In this document: piece by piece, positions 1 through 5,765 of the stretch | Numbering within the stretch: position 1 is the stretch's first letter | How the letters are laid out: every line of letters starts with the position of its first letter | DNA from: Gemmatimonadota bacterium | GTDB lineage: Bacteria; Gemmatimonadota; Gemmatimonadetes; Gemmatimonadales; GWC2-71-9 | NCBI GenBank assembly: GCA_025361465.1 | Contig: JANYAG010000077.1 | Location: 1-9,145, forward strand | Direction of reading: 5' to 3' | Length of the DNA: 9,145 nucleotides | Translations under genes and position numbers: made by a program | Notes under the pieces: generated by a model | The model's input: only the letters and a program-made list of their open reading frames with translations | What the model was told of the DNA's origin: nothing | Databases searched by the model: none

Positions 1-2
1 CC

Positions 3-1037
3 CACGCGCTGCGCTTTGATCCGCGCCGGATCCAGGCCGGACGCATCTTCATGCTCCATCGCGATCCGGCCACCGACGAGCCGACCTCGGTCGAATTCCG
101 TCCGAGTGTCGATCAGCGACTCCGCTTCATTCGCACCGCGAGTGGCACCTGGACCGGGGCAGCGATCCCGATTCGCTGGAGCCACGATACCATTCGGGTC
201 AGCGCCGTCATCGAGCCGAATTCGAGCCTCTCCGAGGCGATGGAGAGCGCGGTCAGCGAGGCGACGCTCGATCGCGGTGAGGTGACCCGGCTGGTGTGGG
301 ACCTCGCCGATGTCAATGCGTGGGCCGTCGATTTCACTCGTGATCCCCAGCCCGGCGATCACTTCGCCGCGGTGGTCGAGCGCGACATCTCCGAAGAGGG
401 CGAGATCAAGTTCGGCCGCATTCTGGCGAGTGAGGATTCGGTGGGCGGGAAGGTCACCACCGCGTTCAACTTCGTCACCGGCAGCGGCGAGAATGCCTTC
501 TATGACGAGAAGGGCAACTCGACCAAGCGAGCCTTCCTCCTCGCCCCGGTCCAGTTCCGCTACATCTCGAGCACCTTCTCGCGCGCGCGCCTCCACCCGA
601 TCCTCGGGATCACCCGCCGGCACCAGGGGATCGACTATGCGGCCGATCGTGGCACCGAAGTTCGCGCCACGGGCGACGGCGTCGTGACCTTCGCGGGCTG
701 GGGTGGCGATTACGGCAACCTGGTGGAGATCCGGCATCCCAACGGGGTCACCACCCGCTACGGGCACCTCCGCACGATCACCCGCGGCCTCCGCGCCGGG
801 GTTCGGGTCAGGCAATCGGAGAAGATCGGCGAAGTGGGTATGACCGGGCTCGCCACGGGGCCGCATCTGCACTACGAGTTCCGCATGAACGGCGCCGCTC
901 GCGACCCACGGTCGATCAAGATGCAGGTCGGCCCGCCACTTGATGCCAGTCAGCGTGGCGCCTTCGAGCGGAATCGCGTTCTGCTCGCCGCGCTGCTCGG
1001 CCGCCATCCGGTGGCCGGCTACGCCATCACCGAATAG
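3..1037 (+). CDS. M23-family murein DD-endopeptidase (MepM-like), 5'-truncated by window edge
   Basis: A zinc metallopeptidase predicted to cut peptide cross-links in peptidoglycan outside the cytoplasmic membrane, allowing wall growth or division. The reading frame is open from base 3, so the true start, any signal peptide and any LysM domain lie upstream; the ATG at 51 is internal. Numbering from base 3, residues 1 to about 165 resemble the N-terminal substrate-like region of MepM/YebA-type enzymes. The peptidase domain follows at about 187-310. It shows the first zinc-binding pair H207 and D211 (HQGID), the YGHL histidine H255, and the GPHLHYEF motif with H288 and H290. All five expected metal or catalytic residues are present, so it should be active rather than a degenerate regulator such as EnvC. 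The stop is TAG at 1035-1037. The next gene starts 13 nt downstream and may be cotranscribed. The family call is firm; the exact cleavage specificity cannot be told. Confidence 0.93.
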   Translation, partial: HALRFDPRRIQAGRIFMLHRDPATDEPTSVEFRPSVDQRLRFIRTASGTWTGAAIPIRWSHDTIRVSAVIEPNSSLSEAMESAVSEATLDRGEVTRLVWDLADVNAWAVDFTRDPQPGDHFAAVVERDISEEGEIKFGRILASEDSVGGKVTTAFNFVTGSGENAFYDEKGNSTKRAFLLAPVQFRYISSTFSRARLHPILGITRRHQGIDYAADRGTEVRATGDGVVTFAGWGGDYGNLVEIRHPNGVTTRYGHLRTITRGLRAGVRVRQSEKIGEVGMTGLATGPHLHYEFRMNGAARDPRSIKMQVGPPLDASQRGAFERNRVLLAALLGRHPVAGYAITE

Positions 1038-1050
1038 CCTCGCCTGGCCG

Positions 1051-2811
1051 GTGGCGCTGTTCGCCACCGCGCTCGCTGCCGCGCTGTCGTGGTGGGGATG
1101 GCGCGGCCGCCTCGACTCCCCACTCGCTCGTACCGCCGCATCCGCTCGCGCGCTCGGCCTCCTCGCCCTCCTCCTGCTCCTGCTCGATCCCGGCTTCGTG
1201 ACGAGTACCCTCCGTCGCCGGGCGATGGTTCTGCTCGACAATTCGGTGTCGATGCACGCCACCGGGGGGCGCGCGGCGGAGGCGGCCGCCCTCGGGGCGA
1301 CGCTGGGCGATACCAGCACCTTCGGCGAACTCGCCCGGGGCGAACCGGGCGGACGCACCGCACTCACCGACGCGATGGGTGGCGCGGTGGCGAGCGGCCG
1401 GGCAGTGGTCGTGGTGAGCGACGGCGAGATCGCGGATCGTGCGGCGATTCCCCCGGCGCTGCTCGCGCGCGCCACGGTGCGACTCGTGCCACGACCCACC
1501 GGACCGGATCAGGCACTGGTGGACGTGCAGGGGCCGACCCGAATCGCCATGGGTGATTCGCTCTGGCTGGAGGTGGCGGGGCTTCGCACCGCAGGCGCAC
1601 CTGACAGCGCCACCATCGAGTTGCGCGAGGGTCACACCGTGCTCGCTCGCGCCGTGCTGCGATTCGGGAAGGTTGATCGGGCCAGGGTGCGGCTGGGGGC
1701 GATGCTGCCCTCCTCGATGCGCGGTGAGCACTGGCTCGAGATCGCGCGCGTCGGTGCGCCTGATGCTGAGCCGCTGGACGACGTGCGCTGGTGGCTGTTG
1801 ACCGTGACACCGACTCCGGGCATTGTGGTCATCGCGACGTCCCCCGATTGGGATTCGCGTGCGCTCTATCGGGCACTCCGGGAGGTAGCCAGCGCGCCCG
1901 TGCGTGGCTTCGTGCAGATCGAGCCGGGCCAGTGGCGACGGATGGACGACCTGCGGAAGGTGTCGGCGGTCGACGTCACGGCGGCGGCCCGCGGCGCAGA
2001 CCTGCTTGCGGTGCGCGGCGACCCGCAACCCTGGCGTCGCGCTGGCCGGGCGCGCCTGCTCTGGCCACCAGCCGATCAACCGGGCGACTGGTACCTTGGT
2101 CCCGCGAACATCTCACCGGTGGCGGGTGCCTTCGTCGGAGTGGAGCCCGACTCGCTGCCGGCGGCGGTAGCGGTGCATCGCGCCGAGAGCGACACGCTCG
2201 GGGCGTGGATCGGAGCAGTTGCCCGACAAGCGAAGCGCGGACGGGCCGTGCCGGTGATCACCGGCCGCGATGGTGTGGGCGGCCGGACGGTGACGATCGG
2301 TGCCGATGGGTTGTATCGCTGGGCGTTCCGCGGCGGCGCCAGTGACCAGGTCTGGCGTTCCCTGATCGCGGCGGTCACGAGCTGGCTGCTCGCCTCACCG
2401 GACACCGACGGAGCACGGGCCCGTCCCCTCGTGCCAGTGACCCAGCGAGGCCGAGCGGTCCGGTTCCGTTGGACCGGGCAGGGTGTGGCCGCCCCCATGG
2501 CGATCGCGTTCTCCGATGGCGCCGTGACGTCCACCGACACCTTGCGATTTGACGGCAACGGCGAGGCAGCCGTGGCGCTCCGGCCAGGCAAGTACCATTA
2601 CACCCTTGCCGGTGGCGGCCAGGGGATGGTTGGAGTCGAGCCGTTTGCCGATGAGATTGTCCCCAGCCCGGTGACGCTCAGGGAACAGGCCGCCACCGCG
2701 TCGCCCGTCGTTCCACGGCGCTCGCTGCGGGAACTGCTCCCGTTGTTTTTCCTCGCGCTGGCCGGCTTCGGCAGTGAGTGGATGCTGCGCCGCCGGCTGG
2801 GACTGCGATAG
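1051..2811 (+). CDS. membrane-anchored protein with compact vWA-like (MIDAS) domain, unknown function
   Basis: I chose the GTG at 1051 (586 aa). The in-frame ATG at 940 would overlap the upstream peptidase by almost 100 nt and add a non-membrane-like N-terminus. From GTG, residues 1-16 and 32-50 form two hydrophobic segments separated by a short arginine-containing loop. Next comes a strand ending in the metal-site motif D63-N-S65-V-S67. The later MIDAS positions appear to be T103 (GGRTALTDAM) and D124 (VVVVSDGE). Residues 258-325 look like a Rossmann-type alpha/beta stretch (PGIVVIATSPDWDSRALYRAL, then ADLLAVRGD). Residues 465-530 look like beta-sandwich sequence. A final helix at about 559-578 is followed by arginines. 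This layout matches large BatA-like vWA membrane proteins that often carry a glutamine-amidotransferase-like fold. The bulk is predicted to be extracytoplasmic. No biochemical role is known to me; its position after a murein hydrolase hints at envelope work. The start codon is uncertain. Confidence 0.82.
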   Translation: MALFATALAAALSWWGWRGRLDSPLARTAASARALGLLALLLLLLDPGFVTSTLRRRAMVLLDNSVSMHATGGRAAEAAALGATLGDTSTFGELARGEPGGRTALTDAMGGAVASGRAVVVVSDGEIADRAAIPPALLARATVRLVPRPTGPDQALVDVQGPTRIAMGDSLWLEVAGLRTAGAPDSATIELREGHTVLARAVLRFGKVDRARVRLGAMLPSSMRGEHWLEIARVGAPDAEPLDDVRWWLLTVTPTPGIVVIATSPDWDSRALYRALREVASAPVRGFVQIEPGQWRRMDDLRKVSAVDVTAAARGADLLAVRGDPQPWRRAGRARLLWPPADQPGDWYLGPANISPVAGAFVGVEPDSLPAAVAVHRAESDTLGAWIGAVARQAKRGRAVPVITGRDGVGGRTVTIGADGLYRWAFRGGASDQVWRSLIAAVTSWLLASPDTDGARARPLVPVTQRGRAVRFRWTGQGVAAPMAIAFSDGAVTSTDTLRFDGNGEAAVALRPGKYHYTLAGGGQGMVGVEPFADEIVPSPVTLREQAATASPVVPRRSLRELLPLFFLALAGFGSEWMLRRRLGLR

Positions 2812-2832
2812 CCCCTCATTTCTTGGGTGATC

Positions 2833-3756
2833 ATGGCACGACTTGGCAGCAAGAAGATCGGCATCTGGGGTCGGCTCAAGCGCCTGGCGCTGACCGACGT
2901 CGGTGCGCTGGTGCGCGGCCTGAATGCGGGCGATCTCGAACAGATCGAGCAGTTGTTGATCGAGGCGGACTTCGGCGTGGCCGCGACGCTGGACCTGGTC
3001 GAGTTTCTCGAGGGAGAAGTCCGAAAGGGAAGCGTCAAGTCCGAGGCGCAGCTGCACGCCGCGCTGCGAGAGCGCCTCCGGGTGATGCTCGCCGGGCCGG
3101 CGAACCCTGACGATATTGTGCGTCCGATCACCGGTCCCGCCGTGGTGCTGGTGCTCGGGGTCAACGGAGTTGGCAAGACGACGACCGTGGCCAAGTTGGC
3201 GTGGCGGCTGAAGCGTGCCGGGATGAACGTCCTGCTGGGTGCGGCCGACACCTGGCGCGCCGGCGCGGTGGCCCAACTGGAGCTGTGGGCCGAGCGCATG
3301 GCGGTACCCTGTGTCTCGGGGAAGGCCGGTGGCGATCCGGCCGCGGTGGCGTTCGATGCGGTCGAAGCCGGCGTCGCTCGCGGGATGGATGTCGTCATCA
3401 TCGACACGGCTGGCCGGTTGCACACCCAGGACAACTTGATGACCGAATTGGCCAAGGTGGTGCGGGTCATCGGCCGCAAGCTCCCCGATGCGCCGCACGA
3501 GGTGCTGCTCGTGCTCGACGGAACGGTGGGGCAAAACGCAGTGCAGCAGGGCCGGCTCTTCGCCGAGGTGGTGCCGCTCACGGGGCTGATCGTGACCAAG
3601 CTGGATGGCACTGCCAAGGGTGGGGCGGTCGTGGCACTGCGTCGCGAGCTCAACGTGCCGATTCGATTTCTCGGGCTCGGGGAGACGGTCGAAGATCTCG
3701 AGCCGTTTGACGCCGGTCGCATGGCGGACATCCTGATGGAGTCAGGCGAGGAGTGA
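2833..3756 (+). CDS. ftsY: signal recognition particle receptor GTPase FtsY
   Basis: The SRP receptor: it binds Ffh (SRP54) at the membrane and, through reciprocal GTP hydrolysis, hands ribosome-nascent chains to SecYEG. The protein has 307 aa from the ATG at 2833; a GTG two codons earlier (2827) is possible. It lacks the long acidic A domain of E. coli FtsY and begins with a basic amphipathic stretch (GIWGRLKRLAL, residues 10-20), a likely lipid anchor. The N domain spans about 20-88. GTPase elements are G1 GVNGVGKTTT (109-118), the DTWRAGA box (139-145), G3 DTAGRL (191-196), G4 TKLDGTAKGG (255-264) and the closing FLGLGE (279-284). In most FtsY proteins the insertion box reads DTFRAAA, so F-to-W and A-to-G changes are visible. 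The 3' end overlaps the next gene by 4 nt. It begins 21 nt after the preceding stop with no strong Shine-Dalgarno sequence. The identity is certain; SRP54 is excluded by the missing M domain. Confidence 0.97.
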   Translation: MARLGSKKIGIWGRLKRLALTDVGALVRGLNAGDLEQIEQLLIEADFGVAATLDLVEFLEGEVRKGSVKSEAQLHAALRERLRVMLAGPANPDDIVRPITGPAVVLVLGVNGVGKTTTVAKLAWRLKRAGMNVLLGAADTWRAGAVAQLELWAERMAVPCVSGKAGGDPAAVAFDAVEAGVARGMDVVIIDTAGRLHTQDNLMTELAKVVRVIGRKLPDAPHEVLLVLDGTVGQNAVQQGRLFAEVVPLTGLIVTKLDGTAKGGAVVALRRELNVPIRFLGLGETVEDLEPFDAGRMADILMESGEE

Positions 3757-4211
3757 CGCGCCGGGGCGCGCTCTCGACCCTGGTGGTGGGCATCGTGTGC
3801 ATCGCGCTGGCTTATGCTACGGCGTGGTGGGCGGCCGGCACGCCGACCTGGGGCGTCTGGCTGATGATCGCCGGGACGGCGTTGCTCATGTCCGGCATGC
3901 TTGGCTTGAGCGCCCAGCGCTCGGGTGTCCCGACTCGCCGGGCAACGGTCGTCGCGCTGCTGCTCTTCCTGCTGCTGCTGCTCGGCTTCGGGGTGCCGAT
4001 GGTGCTCGCCCCCGAGACTTCCGACGGGCCACTCCTCCTTGGTCTGCCGCTGCGCGCGGCGATCGAGATCTATGGCGTCGGGTTGCTCCCGGCTCTCGCG
4101 CTTCCGCTGGTCTTCGCATTCGAATTTCGTGATCAAGGACTTGATCAGGCCTCACTCGACCAGCTCGGCGAGGAATGCGAACAGCTGCGTTCGCGCTCCG
4201 GGACGTCGTGA
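3753..4211 (+). CDS. four-helix small membrane protein, possible transporter accessory subunit
   Basis: A 152-residue hydrophobic protein starting with GTG at 3753, inside the ftsY stop (GTGA overlap), which suggests translational coupling. A GAGGA purine stretch lies directly before the start. In-frame GTGs at 3783 and 3786 would remove much of the first helix and are less likely. Four transmembrane helices are expected at about residues 8-28, 33-52, 66-86 and 103-123. The tail is short and acidic (DQGLDQASLDQLGEECEQL). The loop before helix 4 (GLPLRAAIEIYGVGLLP) is the most motif-like part. I do not recognise a named family with certainty. The gene overlaps the downstream symporter gene by 1 nt (TGATG). 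Several sodium:solute symporters are paired with small membrane proteins (YhdT with PanF, DUF485 with ActP, DUF4212 proteins), although those usually have two helices rather than four. A subunit role here is an inference from this context. Confidence 0.83.
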   Translation: MTRRGALSTLVVGIVCIALAYATAWWAAGTPTWGVWLMIAGTALLMSGMLGLSAQRSGVPTRRATVVALLLFLLLLLGFGVPMVLAPETSDGPLLLGLPLRAAIEIYGVGLLPALALPLVFAFEFRDQGLDQASLDQLGEECEQLRSRSGTS

Positions 4212-5725
4212 TGCCGCATTGGGCCTTGCTGCTCCAGACCCGGCCAATCTCGGCGAACCCGGCGCCGTCGATCGGGTGGGTGGCGATCGGCTACTTCGCC
4301 GTCTGTGCGGCCATCGCGATCTGGGCCGTCCGGCGGACCCATACGGCGACGGATTTCTTCGCGGCGGGGAAGGGCATCGGCCTCTGGCCGATGGCGATGG
4401 CGGCGATGGCGGCCACGCTGTCGGGCTTCATCTTCATCGGTGGCCCCGGATTGCTGTACCAGTTCGGCACCTACGCGCTCTTCATCTCGCTGTCGGCCGG
4501 CATCACGACACCGCTAAGCGCCTGGGCCCTCGCCAAGCCGCTGCGCTTCCTGCGTGAGACGCGCGGACTGATCACGGTGCCTGCGGCGGTGGGTGCGCGG
4601 TATCGCTCGCCCACCGCGCACGGGCTCACGGCGGTCGCCATCGTCATCGCGAGCATCTGCTACATCGGGACGAATGTCCTCGCCCTCGGGCTGGTGGTCG
4701 ATGCCATCTTCCACACCGGACTCCGGATTGGCATCGTCGCCGGGGCGTCGATCGTCCTGGCGTACTCCGCAACCGGTGGGATCCTGGCCGGCGTCTACAC
4801 CGACCTCTTCCAGGGCGCCGTCAAGACGGTCGCCTCGCTGCTCGTCTTCGCGGCTGTGCTCAAGGGGGGCGGCGGGCTCGCGGGGATCTCGCGCACCATC
4901 CTCGCGCACGAACCTGCCTTTCTCGGGCCGTGGGGAACGATGCCCCCCCTGGCCGCGCTGTCGCTGTTCGTCCTCTTTGGCATCGGGACGCTCGGCCAGC
5001 CCCAGGTGGTGCACAAGTACTTCATGCTCCGCGACCCACGGCAACTGCGCTGGTATCCGCTGGTCATGACCGTCGTGCTGGTCCTGACCTTGCTGCTCTT
5101 CTTCGGCGTCGGCTTGAGTGTGAAGGCCCAGGTGCTCAGTGGGACATTGCCCGCGCTTGCGTCGGCCGAAGCGGCAACGCCGACGTTTCTCCTGCACAGT
5201 GTCCCGACCTTGCTGGCGGCGGTGGTCTTCAGCGGCATTGCCGCCGCGATCATGGGCACGGTCAACGCCTTCCTGAGCATCGCCTCCGCGGCCATCACGC
5301 ACGACCTGCCGATCGCGCTCGGCCTTCCCCTCCGCAATGAGCTGTTGGTCGGTCGCCTCGCCACGATCGCGGTGATGACGCTGGCGACCGGGCTGGCCCT
5401 GCAGAACGGGCAACTGGTGATCTTCCTCGGCGTGCTGGGCTGGGGCCTTTTTGCGGCGACGCTGGTGCCGGCGCTGGCGATCGGGCTCAACTGGCCCAAC
5501 GCGACCCGTCTGGGAGCCATCGCATCGATCTCGGTCGGGTTGGGCGGTACGCTGCTCGGTGAATCGCTCCGCCATTTCAGGCTCTACGCGTTTCCGGCCG
5601 GGGTGAACGCGTCGACGCTCGCGCTGGTGCTGTCGCTGCTCACCTTCTTCGCCGTGTCCTGGTGCACGCGAGCGCAGGCCGCCACGGATCTCGATGACGA
5701 TGTCCGCCTGATCATGGAGCGGTGA
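4211..5725 (+). CDS. sodium:solute symporter (SSS) family transporter, substrate unknown
   Basis: An inner-membrane secondary transporter of the SSS family (PutP, PanF, ActP and SGLT relatives), 504 aa with about 13 predicted helices, the usual size and fold. I chose the ATG at 4211, which overlaps the preceding stop as TGATG; the ATG at 4175 would add twelve polar residues and a 37-nt overlap. Family marks are ATDFFAAGKGIGLWP (46-60), helix 2 with AATLSGFIFIGGPGL (67-81), the ATGGILAGVYTDLFQG loop (187-202), GQPQVVHKYFMLRD (262-275) and helix 9 with MGTVNAFLSIASAAITHDL (348-366). By motif alignment with PutP, the Na2-site positions are A67, L70, A346, G349 and T350. PutP has serine (S340) where this protein has G349, and aspartate (D55) where it has T69. 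The substrate cannot be read from the sequence; a proline, pantothenate, acetate or sugar role is not supported over the others. Confidence 0.93.
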   Translation: MPHWALLLQTRPISANPAPSIGWVAIGYFAVCAAIAIWAVRRTHTATDFFAAGKGIGLWPMAMAAMAATLSGFIFIGGPGLLYQFGTYALFISLSAGITTPLSAWALAKPLRFLRETRGLITVPAAVGARYRSPTAHGLTAVAIVIASICYIGTNVLALGLVVDAIFHTGLRIGIVAGASIVLAYSATGGILAGVYTDLFQGAVKTVASLLVFAAVLKGGGGLAGISRTILAHEPAFLGPWGTMPPLAALSLFVLFGIGTLGQPQVVHKYFMLRDPRQLRWYPLVMTVVLVLTLLLFFGVGLSVKAQVLSGTLPALASAEAATPTFLLHSVPTLLAAVVFSGIAAAIMGTVNAFLSIASAAITHDLPIALGLPLRNELLVGRLATIAVMTLATGLALQNGQLVIFLGVLGWGLFAATLVPALAIGLNWPNATRLGAIASISVGLGGTLLGESLRHFRLYAFPAGVNASTLALVLSLLTFFAVSWCTRAQAATDLDDDVRLIMER

Positions 5726-5748
5726 GGGGTTTCGGGCCTCGGCCCCTC
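5724..5748 (+). other. GC-rich inverted repeat at transporter/recG junction, weak terminator candidate
   Basis: GAGGGG (5724-5729) can pair with CCCCTC (5743-5748) across a 13-nt loop. An alternative inner pairing is GGG (5734-5736) with CCC (5743-5745). The left arm begins inside the TGA stop of the transporter gene. The next bases are a C-rich pyrimidine stretch ending in only two T, not the T-run of an intrinsic terminator. It might slow or end transcription of the upstream operon, or could be chance in GC-rich DNA. Confidence 0.25.
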
Positions 5749-5754
5749 TCCCCT

Positions 5755-5760
5755 TAGCTT
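5755..5760 (+). promoter_or_regulatory. possible -10 hexamer for recG (leaderless-type start)
   Basis: TAGCTT lies five bases before the recG GTG and fits the relaxed TAnnnT pattern (3 of 6 matches to TATAAT). A homopyrimidine tract (5743-5755) comes just before it. No convincing -35 hexamer is seen (TTCGGG at 5731-5736 is 2 of 6), and there is no Shine-Dalgarno sequence in the short remaining leader. If used, transcription would begin at or very near the start codon. The comparable arrangement before the asnS gene in this window adds some weight. Confidence 0.35.
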
Positions 5761-5765
5761 GCATC

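Noticed and set aside
940..1050. N-terminal extension of the vWA protein from the ATG at 940
   Set aside because: It would overlap the peptidase coding region by almost 100 nt, and the added residues do not look like a signal or membrane segment. GTG at 1051 gives a better N-terminus and a normal 13-nt gap.
2598..4136. 512-codon open frame on the minus strand across the vWA, ftsY and small membrane protein genes
   Set aside because: It lies antisense to FtsY, whose motifs are unmistakable. Its translation is rich in Arg, Ser and Pro with no recognisable domain, as expected for shadow frames in high-GC DNA.
5724..5755. Strong intrinsic terminator after the transporter gene
   Set aside because: The inverted repeat is real but short with a long loop, and only two T follow it, so I list it only as a weak candidate.
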